The translations under genes and the position numbers were made by a program. This document shows positions 1-13,000 of a DNA stretch of 64,000 bases, piece after piece; position 1 is the first letter of the stretch, and every line of letters begins with the position of its first letter. The DNA comes from Taeniopygia guttata. Taxonomy: Eukaryota > Chordata > Aves > Passeriformes > Estrildidae. The DNA lies in the NCBI RefSeq assembly GCF_048771995.1, contig NC_133026.1, positions 152,295,001 to 152,359,000 of the forward strand, given 5' to 3'. A model generated the notes under the pieces. The model made no database searches, was not told the DNA's origin, and saw nothing but the letters and a program-made list of their open reading frames with translations.

Positions 1-462
1 ACACAGCAAAGGAGCAAAACCAGGGAATGGGGATCCTGTCACAGAGCAAAGGAGCAAAAACAGGGAACGGGGATCCTGTCACACAGCAAAGGAGTAAAAC
101 CAGGCAACGGGGATCCTGTCACAGAGCAGGGTGGTCCTGCATGGCTGGGAGTCAAAGGGAGTAAAACCAGGGAATGGGGATCCTGTCACACAGCAAAGGA
201 GTAAAACCAGGCAACGGGGATCCTGTCACAGAGCAGGGTGGTCCTGCATGGCTGGGACCCACCGGGAGTAAAACCAGGGGACACGGATCCTGTCACAGAG
301 CAGGGCAGCTCCTGCACGGCTGGGACTCAAAGGGAGTAAAACCAGGGAACGGGGATCCTGTCACACAGCAAAGGAGTAAAACCAGGGAATGGGGATCCTG
401 TCACAGAGCGGGGTGGTCCTGCACGGCTGGGACTCAAAGGGAGTAAAACCAGGGAATAGAGG
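1..462. repeat. Minisatellite with short (40 bp) and long (67 bp) units
   Basis: A tandem array that begins left of the window. Every unit ends GGGGATCCTGTCAC or a close variant. Short units begin ACAGCAAAGGAGTAAAACCA; long units carry an extra insert containing GGTGGTCCTGCATGGCTGGG. About nine units are visible, with short and long forms interspersed. It probably lies in a SCRIB intron. Confidence 0.9.
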
Positions 463-1248
463 AACCCTTTCAAGGGCAGATGTTGAGGGAGGCTGTGCAG
501 GATCTGTCCAAGCAGTGCCAAGCACTGGTGGCCTGCCTGAGCCTGTCCCCTCTGTCAGCACAGGGCAGGGGCAGGGCTCCACATTCCCCCAGTGCCTGCC
601 CAGCCCTGGACACAGGGAGTTCACCATGAACACGAGCCCAGCTGAGTGTTGTGGTGGCTGTGTCCTTCCCTCAGCACGCCATTCCCACCTTATTTGTAAC
701 CCTTCTGAAATAGTGTAACTGAAACTGCAAATGTCCGAAAGGAACAATGGAATTTCACAGTTCCAGTATTGCTGGGCTGGAAATCCTGCTGCAGCCAAGA
801 CACTGGCAGGATCTGGCCATTCCCATTCTTACCCACATGAGCGGTTCTATCAGCCATGAAAGACTGACTAAAAGTTGTTCTGGAAGAAAGAGAACTTCCT
901 AATTCAGAATTTAAGACTTGAAGCTAGTTCAGACGTTTACTTCATCATAGAATTCCTTCCAAAAATTAGGCTGCTCCTATTGATAGTTTTTCTTCTCCTG
1001 ATATTCCTGTAGGAGACATTCAAAGGACAGTCTGAGCTGTCTCCTTTGGGGTTTGGATGAGGCCTGGAGAGGACAGGGTTTTGGAAAAGACTGGAGGGAT
1101 CAGTGGGAGCAGTTCCAGTGTTTGTGCTTGACATGGATGATCATGGGGCTGTTGCTCCTGGGAAGCTCCGAGAGTGGAGAGCTGCAAAGCAGATCCTCAG
1201 TGAGAGGTGGATGTTCTGGGGCTTTGAGAATTTTCTCTGAGATTGGTT

Positions 1249-1505
1249 TTCACAGAATCCCAGGGTGGTTCAGGGGAGAGGAACCATCAAGGCCATCCAT
1301 CCCAACCTGGCCTTGGACACATCCAGGGATCCAGGGGCAGCCACAGCTTCTCTGGGCACCCAGTGCCAGGGCCTCCCAGGGCAGGATTTTCTGAGATTCC
1401 CCTGCCCTCTGGCAGTGGGAAGCCATTCAGCCTTGTCCTGACACTCCAGGTCTTTGTCCAAAGTCTCCCTCCACCTGTCTTGGAGCCTCTTTAGGGACTG
1501 CCTTG
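1249..1505 (-). mobile_element. CR1 LINE 3' fragment
   Basis: Starts with CACAGAATCCCAGGGTGGTT, the reverse complement of a CR1 3' end, and runs into the CTTGTCCTGACACTCCAGG stretch of the CR1 3' UTR. Antisense to SCRIB. Confidence 0.88.
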
Positions 1506-2337
1506 CTCTGCCATATCCTTCCTTATGAGGCTGGAGAGACCACCAAGCTCCCTGTGCTGCAGGTGCTTGGAGAGGGCTGGAATCACATCTCTGTCTCAGG
1601 AAAAGCTGTCAGTGTGAAATTGTGCCAAGAGCAGCCATCAGTGTGGCACTGTGCAAGCACCACAGTGTCACACATCTGCACAGACTTACCCTTGGTCCTC
1701 AGGCCTCCTGTCAGGCCTCTCCTGGAAATCCACATCCTTGCGCATCCCTGCCCCATCTGCCACCCCTTCCCAGTGAGACATGCAGGGTTTCCCTCCCTCC
1801 TGCCTCCACTTCCCCATCATTCTCTCTTGCTGGGGAGGGCTCAGATCTGTCAGCTCTGGTTTGTGCCCAAGCTGAATGTGTCCAAGGAATGCTGTGGTAG
1901 AAGCTTTGTTTAAGGCGGGTTTCAGAAGGACAAACAGGATGCTGCCCATGCAGAGTCCGTGCTGCTCTCCCAGGTGTGCAGCTCCAGTCTGGGGACTCTG
2001 CTCTTCCAGGAGCTTGGTGTTGCCAGCAGATAAACCTGAAAATGCTGGGAGGGGACAGGATGCTTTTAGGTGCTGTGATGATGTGATTTGCTCCTGTAAT
2101 GTTGCTGTTCATCTGCCGGTGGTCTTGGGGCAGCTGGGACTTGGCTGGAGCTGCTCAGGGCACAGTAAAAGTTTCACATGACACTTCAGGAGGGTTAGTG
2201 AGTGTGGAGCACCAGGGCACTGTGGGCAGAAGAGAGATCTCTCATCCCAAACGTTCACTCTTTTAAGTGTGTTTTGTCCATGGAAAATGAGGCTAGCAAA
2301 AGAAGAGCCTTCCTGAGGAGGGAGTGCCTGTCAAGGA

Positions 2338-2460
2338 GAAGCTGCCTGAGCTGTCAGATCCAGCCCCTCTGCGTTTAACTGTGACAGGCCAGGGCTTCAG
2401 CTGCCTGAGCTATCAGATCCAGCCTCTCTGGGTTTAATTTTGGCAGACCAGGGCTTCAGC
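2338..2460. repeat. 62-bp tandem duplication
   Basis: Two adjacent copies of a segment containing GCTGCCTGAGCTGTCAGATC and CCAGGGCTTCAGCT, differing by several substitutions. Confidence 0.75.
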
Positions 2461-2948
2461 TCCACTTTGCTTCCAGTGCCAAGGCCCAGCTTTCTGTGCA
2501 GCTCCTGGAGAACGACCTGGCTGGTGCTTTGGGCAGGGATCAGTCACTGCAATGCTCCTTTCTGTGAGCCAAGGAGGGACTATTCCCTGCTGCCACAGAT
2601 CTCCAGGAGGATCTAGTGCTCTCAGAGCCCCTCTTCCCAGCTCTGGGATGGGCACAGTGATGTGGTCAGGTCCTGTCCCAGAGGCCTCTGTGCTGCAGGG
2701 CAAGTTCTGCACTGCCCCACTCAGGAGGCTCAGCCCCACCAACCCACGTTCTCTCCAAGTGCCACTGGGTTTGTTCCTCCCTTTCTGATCTCCTGTCTTC
2801 TGCTTCTTTCCAGTTCTCTGCTCTGTGCTCACTCGTGACCCCTCAGTTTGCACCTTCTTGGGCTTTCCTTGTTCTCCCTGTGCCATCAGTGCCCTGCTGG
2901 GATGTGTGGTGCCCCCTTCCCCCAGCACCCCGTGCTCTGTGCAGACAC

Positions 2949-3245
2949 ACAGTCATGGAATCATGGAGCAGTTTGGGGTGGAAGGGACCTTAGGGCTCGT
3001 CTGGTTCCACCCCTGCCGTGGCAGGGACACCTTCCCCTGTCCCAGGCTGGCTCCAAGCCCTGTGCAGCCTGGCCTTGGACACTGCCAGGGATCCAGGGGC
3101 AGCCAGAGCTTCCCTAGACACCCTGTGCCAGGGCCTCACCACCCTCACAGGGAAGGATTTTTTCTGGATATCCCATCTAACTCTCCCTCTGGCAGTGAGA
3201 GGCCTTCCCCTGTGGCCTGTCCCTCGAGGCCTGTGTCCCATGGGA
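2949..3245 (-). mobile_element. CR1 LINE 3' fragment
   Basis: Begins ACAGTCATGGAATCATGGAG and contains GGCAGGGACACCTTCC and CCAGGGATCCAGGGGCAGCC, standard CR1 tail blocks. Confidence 0.9.
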
Positions 3246-3858
3246 AGAGGGAGGTTCAGAGGCTGGGTTTACACCCTGGGCCAGGTGCCCAGCTGGGCCC
3301 ATGAGCATTTTGGCAGTTTTCCTCCCTCACACACCCTGGTTTAGGGACACACTCACTTCAGTGTCCCAGGACAAAAATGTGTGTCCTGTGCTTGGCCATT
3401 GTGTTCCCTGGTCCAGCTGAGGTGTGTTGTGGAACATGGGGTCAGTGTACCTGAGAGGCTGTCCCACGTGTGCCCACACCCTCAGTCTGACCCACACTCA
3501 CACACTCTCTGACCACCCACAGCCTTTCCCCTGGGGCTGGAGCTGTTCCTGGTCCCCCCCAGCAGACAGGGAGAGGCAGCCCTGGATGTGGGGACTGATG
3601 GAGGCTGTTCCTGTGCCCAGGAACTGCCTCCAGGGGTTCCTGCTGCCTCAGCAGTGGCCAGGGTTGGGTGGGATCAGGTTTGGCACCAGAGTAGCCCAGG
3701 CTGCCCCTGTGTCAGACCCGTATTTCCCCTCCCCAGGGTACGTTCCTATATCTGTTTCTTTCTTTTCCTGTTCTTGTCTGCTGCAATGTTCATCACCATC
3801 ATCTCTTCCTCTCCCTCCTCCTCCTTCTCCTCCTCCTTCTCCTGCTGCTACTCCTCAG

Positions 3859-4023
3859 ATCCTCAGCTCTTGAAGACAGTGTTAAACAGTACGAGCAGGA
3901 CCTGGCCAGGAGGCTGTACCAGTCCCGGCAGTGGGCTCCTGCTCCCGGGGCCAGGCCAGCTCACATGGCTAGCCCAGTGCAGAGCCACGCCTCGAGAATC
4001 CCTGGGTCAGGAGGCCAATCCAG
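3859..4023 (+). CDS. SCRIB: SCRIB probable cassette exon (165 bp)
   Basis: A long polypyrimidine tract (about 3798-3850) ends in CAG at 3856-3858. The following frame is open for 55 codons and reads SSALEDSVKQYEQDLARRLY and onward, then meets a donor after ...QSR (AG|GTGTGC) at 4024. Length is an exact multiple of three. The exon begins with the third base of an AG|A arginine codon and ends with AG, which the next exon completes to arginine, so it can be included or skipped without changing frame. The predicted peptide is helical and charged at its start, then proline- and serine-rich. I do not remember this exact segment from the human protein, so its identity rests on frame, splice sites and position. 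Confidence 0.72.
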
Positions 4024-7000
4024 GTGTGCACTGCCCTTCCCCATGGCTGCATGCTCCTGTCTGGGTCCCTGTGCCCCACCAGGGCCTCCTGGGGCAGGAG
4101 GATGTGGGAGTGGTCCCTGGTGTCCACTGCCAGGAGAACAAGGGGGGATGCTGGGGCTGTCTGATGGGAGAAAGGAACAGACCTCTCTGAGGGCTGGACC
4201 CACTTTTTCACAGCTCTGCCACAGAATCCCAGTGGGATTGGAAGGTACCTTAAAGATCCCCCAGTTCTACCCCCTGCCATGGGCAGGGACGCCTTCCACC
4301 AGACCAGGGTGTTCAGGGCCCCATCCAGCCTGGCCTTCCATGATCTCCTGATGGCTGAGGAGGGTTCAGGTGCAGCACATGGAGCACAGAGGAGAATAAA
4401 GCCCCCAAGAACCAATCCTGCTTGTGTGATCCTTGCAGTTTTGTCCCCAGCTAGAGTCACTGTCCTGTTGTGTGGCACTCTGGGGCTGCCCGCAGCTTCT
4501 CAGTGTGTTGATCCATAGCTTCGGGCTCTGTGTGTTTGACACATGTGGTCCCATGTGTGTTTTGGGATGGCAGCCAGCCCAGCTGTCCTCCTGCCTGCCT
4601 CGGGGACCCTCGGGGCTTTGTTCCACTCCCCGTGCTCAGCCCACGGGCTCCGTCCCTGCCCTGCCATACACAGGTGGCACCCGTCCCCTCACCAGCACTG
4701 ATGGCTTCTCCTCCCCACCCCATTCCTGAGGCAGGATGAAATCCCTGGAGCAGGACGCTCTCAAAGCCCAGATGGTCATTGCCAAGTCCAAGGAGGGGAA
4801 GAAGCGCAGCACGCTGGAGCAGCTGGCAGAGTCCCCCTCGCCCGCGCCGACGCCGTCGCCAACACCGCTGGAAGGTACAGAACAGCTGCTGCAGTGCACA
4901 GGCAGGGCTGTGGGGAGCAATTCCCTCCTTCCACCCAGCTGGAAGGTACAGAGCAGCTGCTGCAGTGCACAGGCAGGGCTGTGGGGAGCAATTCTCTCCT
5001 TTCACCCAGCTGGAAGGTACAGAGCAGCTGCTGCAGTGCACAGGCAGGGCTGTGGGGAGCAATTCTCTCCTTCCACCCAGCTGGAAGGTACAGAGCAGCT
5101 GCTGCAGTGCACAGACAGGGCTGTGGGGAGCAATTCCCTCCTTCCACCCAGCTGGAAGGTATAGAGCAGCTGCTGCTGCCTGCAGGGACACAGGCAGGGC
5201 TCCTGCAGCTCAGCCCGCTCACAGCACAGCTCTGGAGAGCAATTCCCTCCTTCCACCCAGCTGGATGGTCCTTGGGGACACGTGGGGACAGCACAGGGAT
5301 GGGCCTCAGCTGCAGGACATGTGACAGCACCTGGGGCAGCGCTGAGGTTCCAGGGAACAGAGTGGGAGCACAGCCACATCCTGATTTTCTAAGAAAGTAG
5401 TGAAGAGGTGTTGGTTGGGAGGGCAGAAGGCAGGGCTTGCCCTCAGCATGGTGTCACCACCCTGACATGCTGCTGAGGAAGGAGCTGGCTGGGGGTGACT
5501 GTCACACAGCCAGCCTGTCACTAATTCTGCTCTTCTGTCACCTCCTGCAGATTGCAGCCCCAGGAACGTCACTTCCCCTGGAAGACTGGTATGATGTTCT
5601 CCTGCTTGCTTTTGTCACCTTCCCTAAATCCTGGGATTCCCTGGTTTCTCAGCTGTGCTGGGAGCTGTGGGTCCCCACTCAGTCCTTGAAGCCAGCCTGG
5701 CTGCGTGGTGCACATAAATATGAGGGGTCAGTGGATGGAACTTGGCCAAACTCCTGGCCAGAGGTACCCCCCTTTATTGCAGCTCCCAGGGGACATCTGC
5801 TTTCTGTTCCCTATTTTATGAACTCATCATTTCCATGGTTCTTTACCTCCTTGTTCAGAAGGTTTTCCACCAGGTTCAGAAAGCCTTTCCCTGATAGAGA
5901 AAGCCTTTTGCCATGCTCAGAAAGGCTTTCCCCAGGTTCAGAATGCCTTTCCCTATGCTCAGAGGGCCTTGCCCCAGATTCAGAAAGCGTTTCCCTGCTT
6001 CAGGAAGCCTTTCCCCAGGTTCAGGAGGCCTTTCCCTGCTTCAGAAAGCCTTTCACTTCACTGCAGGGACTTTGGCCCTGTGTTTCCTCAAGAGCACAAG
6101 GCAGCCCTTCAGCTGCAATCAGCATTTTCCTTTTCCTAGCCCTGAGTAAATGCCATGGGCCATTGTGGCACAGCACTGTAAGGACTGGTGAGACAAACCA
6201 GGGAAAGCAGCGGGGAGCAGCAGCAGAGAGGGAGCCTTGTCCTGCCAGGTCACCCCACAACACAGCCCTGGATTGAAATTCTGACTCTGCTCTGGCTGTC
6301 AGAAGTCTTGCCATGAACTTCCCCCCAAAACCAGCTTTCCTAGCTGACTTGGTGTGTACTAGCATTTCACTGGAGCACGTGGTGTTTCCTCTGTGCCTCC
6401 AAACCCCTGTCCTGCCACCAGGAGAGCTCCAAAGGCAGTGTCCAGGGATGCCCCACGTCCCAGGCTCTGTCCAGGCACTCCTGCCTCTCCCTGAGGATGT
6501 CCCTCTGCTTCTGCTGGGATCTCTGCTTGGATTGCTCAGCTTGCTGCTGCCTCTCCAGCCCTTCTTCTCCCTCACTCTCTCTTCTCTGTTTCTTCCCTTC
6601 TGCTGTCCCTTCTAGTCAATGTCTGAAAAGAAGTTTGACTACCGGGAATTTGCTGCTATTCCTTCCTCCAAACCTGTTTACGAAATCCAGGTATAAACTG
6701 CATGCTGAGCCACCTCTGGATAGCTCAGGGCTTGGTGGAGGCGCTGAGGCTGAGGGATTTGGGGAAGCCCTCTGCAGAGGGCTGTGCAGGGGCAGTGATA
6801 GCAGTCTTGCTGAAAACTGAGGGCTTGTTGGAAGCTTCAGCCAAGAGGAATTAGGAAAAAGTTGGCCCAGATGGTTTTAAAATTAATGACAGAAGATTTG
6901 CAGATAGAAAACATCTGCAGCTTCACCAGAATGGTTCCTGAAATATTTTTAAGTGAAAGATGAGAACTAAAATGGAAGAAAAAGTTACAGACGTGATGGC

Positions 7001-10000
7001 TAGCAAATGCCAAATGGGAGCAGATGTGAACTTCCAGCTGGGCTGTGCCGGGTGTCCTGCCTGAGGAGCTGCTGGGGGCCTGTTCTCAAGCTGTAGTTCT
7101 GCTGGCAGTGAGCTGTGGAGTCAACACCTGGTTCTGAGAGTGAAAGCCATGACGAGGTGCTTCTCCTTCCTCAAATGGGCTGGTTTAAGCTCTTTAATCA
7201 TGGATTGCCAGCTTTGGAGGTGAGCCTGGCCCCTGGCCCCTGTTCTGGGGGCCCCTGGAACCAATCTGGTAGGGCTGGGAGCTGTAACTGCCCAGGTCAC
7301 TCAGTCCCTGATGGCATTTGTGACAGCTGAATTGGGCAGATATCCTGTGCCTGAACGGTTTGAGGTAGGTTTTTTAGATTTTTATGCAGACCATGAAGCA
7401 GATTCCGTGTGTGGAGAGCCAGCAAGCACTGCCACACTGGGCTTCACCTCACTGTGGGGACACAAAGGTGTGCTACTCCAGACAGGCTGGCTGTGAGGAT
7501 TCTCAGGCAGTTTTGTCTTTATTTGGTGTCTGTTTTCCACTGGCACCTGTCCCTTGTGGTATTGCTCTGCTCCTGGAAGTCGTTCCTCATTTTCCTGGAG
7601 TGCCTTTCTTTGGGATGTGCCCCTCTCCAGTTCTGTCCCAGGTGAGGTGGAGGATTGGCTGCTTGAGCTCTGTGGCAGCTCCAGACCCCCCACATTTCCT
7701 TGGGTGCAGCACTGGGTCTGCAGACAGCTGAGAAGGCTGCACCTCCATATCCTCAGGCACTGTGAGCCTCTCCGGGTGCAATAGTTCACAGAATCCTGGG
7801 ATGGTTTGGCTTTGGAGGGACCTTAAATCCCATCCCATTCCACCCTGTGGCATGGGCAAGGACCCCTTCCCCTATCCCAGGCTGCTCCCAGCCCCATCCA
7901 GTCTGGCCCTGGGCACTGCCAGGGATCCAGGGGCAGCCACAGCTGCTCTGGGCACCTGTGCCAGGGCCTGCCCACCCACAGGGAAAGGTTTCTCTCTCAT
8001 ATCCAACACAAATCTCCCCTCTTTCAGCTTAAAGCCTTTTTCTTCACTCTCTGCACTTTGTGCCTTTTGTGTTTCTTCCTCTCCTTCCTGCACACAGGCC
8101 AGGCAGTGGGTGCTTGGGCCAGGCACAAGGGATTCCAGCTGGAGTCTCTGTGGCCCTGTCCCCACCATGGCCGTGTCCCTCTGGACAGTGTCCCCTCTGT
8201 GGCAGTGTCCCTCTGTGGGCTGTGAGCAGGTGCATGGGGGAGTCCCTGGGCACAGGTGTTACAGGTGTAACCTTTCACATTTCTCTTGCAGTCCCCTGAT
8301 GCAGCTGATGACCTCAGACACATCGATGACCGGAGTAACTCAGGTGAGCCTTGGCTGACTGCTCCCTCCCTGCTCTGTTCTGGAGGGTTCTCCTTGCCTT
8401 GGGACCACCCTGAGACCCTCACCTTCTGTTGCCTGAAGCAATGCCGTGTTTTGTCTGTTCTAGAATGACAGCTCCGCGCTCACTGCGTTCATTTTGGGTA
8501 CGATATTTGTATATTTGCATCATTTTCAGTGATGACTAATTTTCCCAGTGTGCTGTGTTACAAGCATGCCTGGTTTTCTCCAGTTTTGTGTCCTGGATAG
8601 AGTGGCAGTAGGATGTGGCAGGGAAGTTTTGGCCTCTGTCACCTGCTGCAGGTGCACGATGTCCATCATGCAGGGGCTGCCCCATGCCCCTTTTGCTGGA
8701 ACAGGGAATTGTGCAGGTAAATTCATGCAAGGTACACTCGTGGCTCGTGGCCATCTCAGTCAGCAGGAGTTAAAGGTGTGCAGCTGGCTCTGTGGGCTGT
8801 CAGCTGGGCTGTGTCTGCCTGTCCCAGACAGCTGAGACTCACCCAGCTGGGTCCAGGTGCTGCAGCAGCACCACGGAGCTGGGCAGAGCCTGCCTGCTGT
8901 GTGGCCTCCTGCTGCCTCTAACAGTTGGTGCTGGTTTGCTTCTACCCTTTTTGCATGTTTCACCCCTTTACTTAAGAAAGAAAAACCCAGTTCCTTTTAT
9001 CTTGACAAATTCCTCTGAGTCCAGGCTGCGTCCCAGACAGCTGACCCAGGGCTGAGCTGTTTCCAGAAGGAGGTTCTGCGGCAGGACTCTACACAAACTT
9101 ACTTTCCTGAGAACAGGATCTGTTCTTCATCCCTCAGAGTCATCCTCTAAGCTCTGGGTTATTCTCTTGAGGTTGTTTGTTCAGGCAGTGCAGGGATCTG
9201 AGAGGTCAGGGAAGGTCTGGGGAATAGCAGCTGCTGCTTAGGGCATCCAGAGCTCACTGTTGCTTGTCTCTGCTCTGTTGGGCCCTCAAATGGGATGAAA
9301 GCCAGAAAGAAAAGAGTGCTGCTCATCGAGAGACCCAGCCCTCAGTCCTTAAGCAATGCCTAAATCACCTGGGATGTGTGTGAGGCACACAAACAAGAAG
9401 CAGGCTTGTTCCACATCATCTGGAAAGGATGGAGGTGAGGATGCAGTCAGCTCTCCTGGCATGGGACCAAGCTCTCCTGGCTTTTCCAGAGCCCCCCATC
9501 CCATCTCACTCTCCCAGGCAGTGCAGCATTCCGGCCAGCATAATCAGAATTGTCCTGGATCATGGAATTATGGCTTTTTGACTCACAGCAATTCTGAAAC
9601 TTTGTGCTAGCAAACCATTACATCAGGAACTCAGAGGAAATCCAACTGCAGGAAAGTGTTGGCATCTCACTCCTCCCAGCACACCCTTGTCCTTTTGCCC
9701 ATGCAGAAACAGTTTTTCCATTTTCTGGTCTGACTTCATGGTCATCATCTCTTAAATGGATTTAAAAGCTTTTATTCCAAAGTTTCCATGGGGGTGTGGA
9801 GTTAGTGAACTGCAGAGCAGCATTTTCAGGGTGGAACCAAGAAATTTCCCTTTGTTGTGGCATGACTCTTCCAGATCACCTGGAAACTTTTGCTTCCCAG
9901 TCCTGTAACCCTCAGGTTCCAGAAACTCCCCTGATGACCGTGTGCTATTCCTGTTACTGGAAACCTGCTTATGGAATGTGAGGAGCTGCTTTTTCCCTGT

Positions 10001-13000
10001 ACCCCTTGCCCACCTGGGCTCTGCTGTTGGCAGCAGCTGCCACAGGAAAGGTGCTTCCCCATCCTTCCCCTGGTTGGTAATGAGGTGTTGGGTAATGAAC
10101 TCTGCAGCTCTGGAGCCAAACATGTTCTTTCTGCCTTCCTGTGGCTTTAATTTATCCCTGTTCAGCCTCTTCAGCCACATCTCTGCTCTGAAGATCCATT
10201 CTGTTCTTCTCCAGACTTGCATTTCACGGGCTCTTTCCCACCAAAAGGCTAGCATCTCACACCACTGGAATCTCTGGGTTCACACCAGTGGCAGTGCCTG
10301 TGCTTTCCTCCTGTAGTTCTGTTTTCTCTCAGGATGGGAGACATGAGTGAGGCCTGTACTGCTTCAGGATACACCAGGATCCTGTCTGGCTGGAAGTTGG
10401 TTCTTAGGGTAAGACCATAAGAAACAGGGAAAATGAGCCTGTATAGATGAATACTCTCAATTTTCTGGGCTCACCTATTGTGTGGGCATGTCTTGAACCA
10501 GGTGTTGTGTCTGCATCAGCAATGGAATATGTCTCTGTAAAACTGCCCAGATTTTTTTAATCTTCCATGGAGTGTTGTGATCTCAGGTTCCACAATGAGG
10601 CATTTTATTTGCTCTGATTGTTTCTTGATAACTCCCTTGGGCCTTCTGGGGTGCAGTGAGTGACTCTGTCTCACTGGTCTGTCTGTGCCAGCCACATCAG
10701 CCAACGGAGCAGCACTTCCCTTCTTTCCAGGCTGGCAAATCCTGGTTTCTCTTAGTGGGAATAATTCCCACACTCATCTGGACCCTTTTTATTTTATCAG
10801 TGTCCAAGGTGGAGGAGGGGACCAGGACTGCCTGCAGTTTGTGAATTGTGAATATTCTGAATTTTGTTCTCCCTCCCACCTCTTCCAGTACCTAAACCTC
10901 GAAGTGAAATGGCATTGCTGGGAAGCTGCCAGTGCACACAGAGATCTCTGCCAGTGCCTACAGAGCCATCATCTCATTCAAGGATGGGGCATTTCTTTTA
11001 TACAGTCAGGATTCTATTCCTTTTATTGAGCTTAAATGTCATCCAGTAGTGTAAAAATGAACTTAGTGAATCAGCACAAGGTTCTGGCTGAGCTGGGGTG
11101 TGATGGGAGCCACTGGGAGTGCCAGAAAAGGACACAAAAGAAGAAATGCACAAAGTAGTTCCTTCCAGAATTACTCCAGGCTGCAGCAATCAGTGGGTTT
11201 GCACTTTCTGAGACCGAGGCTTTGACTTCTTTCTTTCTTGAATCTATTCCTATCTGCAGTAAATTGCCCCTTCCGTGTCATTTTACCCCTCAGCTGTATG
11301 GGATCATGAGCCACTTTGTTATAACTGAGCTTCATTTGACTCCCTGCTACAGCTTGGTGGCATCAGAAGTCTCTTCTGATACAGCCTTCCTCACTCTTCC
11401 TCATTTGCAAGATACTGACCCAGGTACAAGTCCTGGCTGCTGGGTCCTGTGGCAGCACCTCCTGTCCTTTCCTGTGGGGTAACATAGCTCTTTCCTGCCC
11501 TTTTCCTACTGGGTAACAGCTCCTTCCTGCCCTTGTCTTGCAGGGTAACACAGCCCCTTCCCGCCCTTTTCCTACTGGGTAACACAGCCCCTTCCTGCCC
11601 CTCCTGTTTTCAGTAGAGCTTTTCCCAGGGCACAACCGAAATGTTTTTAAAGCCTAGTGTGCTACATGGGAATCACTAAACCTGCATGTTTGGGGGTCCT
11701 TTGGCCTAGAGGGTCTAAAAGGACTGGCTTCTCTCTGAGCCAGGGGATCTCCCCCACCCACCCAGGCTGGGTTTTTATCTTTATGTGCCCTTGTGTTGCT
11801 TTTTTACCTGGGTGCCTTGTCTGAGGATCAGTCACCTGCTGCCAAGCCCCAGCCTTCTCTGAAGGGGCTGCCCAGGCTGGGAGTGTTCAGCCTACAGAAG
11901 AGAAGCTCTGGGGAGCCTAAAGGGGCTCTAAGAGAGCTGGGAGGAACTTTTCACCTGGGCCTGGAGTGACAGGACAAGGGGGAATGGCTTCTCCTTGCCA
12001 GAGGCCTGCGGTGGAGGAGAGGGTGGGACACTGGCACAGCTCAGCAGACTGAGCCTTTCGGCTGACAGACCTTCATGGATTTCTCTGCTTGAGGGTCTCT
12101 TCTGCATCCAGAGGCTTCAGAGGGACTTCCCAGGAACCCATTTGCACTTGAAGCTCGTGGACTGCCTTCCTACAGATACTGGGGTGGTTGAATTTCCCCC
12201 CCACCGGCCCCAAGGACCAAGGCTTGTGAATGTGAGGCTGCTCCCATCTGTCTGTGGAGACCTCATCCCCTCAGGATGTCACCTGTCCCTGGTCAGGAAT
12301 GTCACCTGTCTCTGCAGTCCTGTGAGCTCTGGTCAGCTCCTCAGAGCTCTTGGGTGCAGCTCCCTGCATCCAGCTGGGCCTGACACAGGGGTGACCCTCA
12401 CCTCCTTGCCCCGTCCTTCATTAAGGGTCTGGATCCTCCCATTCCAATACCTGAGGCACAGCAGCTGTCCCACCATGTCTCTGTGGTGCCCCTAAGTTCA
12501 AAGGCCTCCTGGCCAGCTGGGCCAGTGAGCAAAGACTCTCCTTCCCCTCTGTGACCAAAGGACCCCTGCAGACCCGGGTCAGGGTGGATCCCTGCTCTGG
12601 AGAGCAGAAGCATTTCAGGACACTTGGTGTTCCATACAGCTTGGCTCTTCAGTCCCATTCAGTGTACAATGGCTGTTACAGGCAGGAGTCTTCTCACACA
12701 TGGCTCTTCCTTCTCAGCACCCACTGGTCCCTACATGAGCTGCAGGCCACCAGGATGTTCTGTGCAGGAGGTTACTGTGAGTAATTGAGGCCAATGCTGT
12801 CCCAAATCCAGCACCTGGGAATACCCTGGAACACTCCTTGAAAGTGTTCCAGGCCAGGTTGGACAGGGCTTGGAGCAACCTGGGATAGTGGAAGTTGTCC
12901 CTGCCTGTGGCAGGGTGTGGGATGGCATGAGCTTTAAGGTTCTTTCCTACACAAACCATTCTGTCATCCTATGATAGCCTTGACATCTGCATTAACTGTG

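Larger units (their letters stand above)
463..3858 (+). other. SCRIB intronic sequence, no exon recognised
   Basis: I see CR1 tails, a roughly 62-bp tandem duplication at 2338-2460 and a pyrimidine-rich run up to the acceptor at 3858. The exon that precedes MKSLEQ in mammals was looked for and not found, so the intron probably starts left of the window. Confidence 0.5.

Noticed and set aside
1-462. CRISPR-like spaced repeats
   Set aside because: Direct tandem units without unique spacers, in a vertebrate genome: a minisatellite.
4736-5400. Long overlapping frames through the 71-bp array
   Set aside because: A 71-bp repeat without stops stays open in all frames. Only 4735-4874 matches SCRIB.
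9752-10255. 167-codon minus-strand frame inside a SCRIB intron
   Set aside because: No homology recognised, and it overlaps other frames equally open on the + strand.
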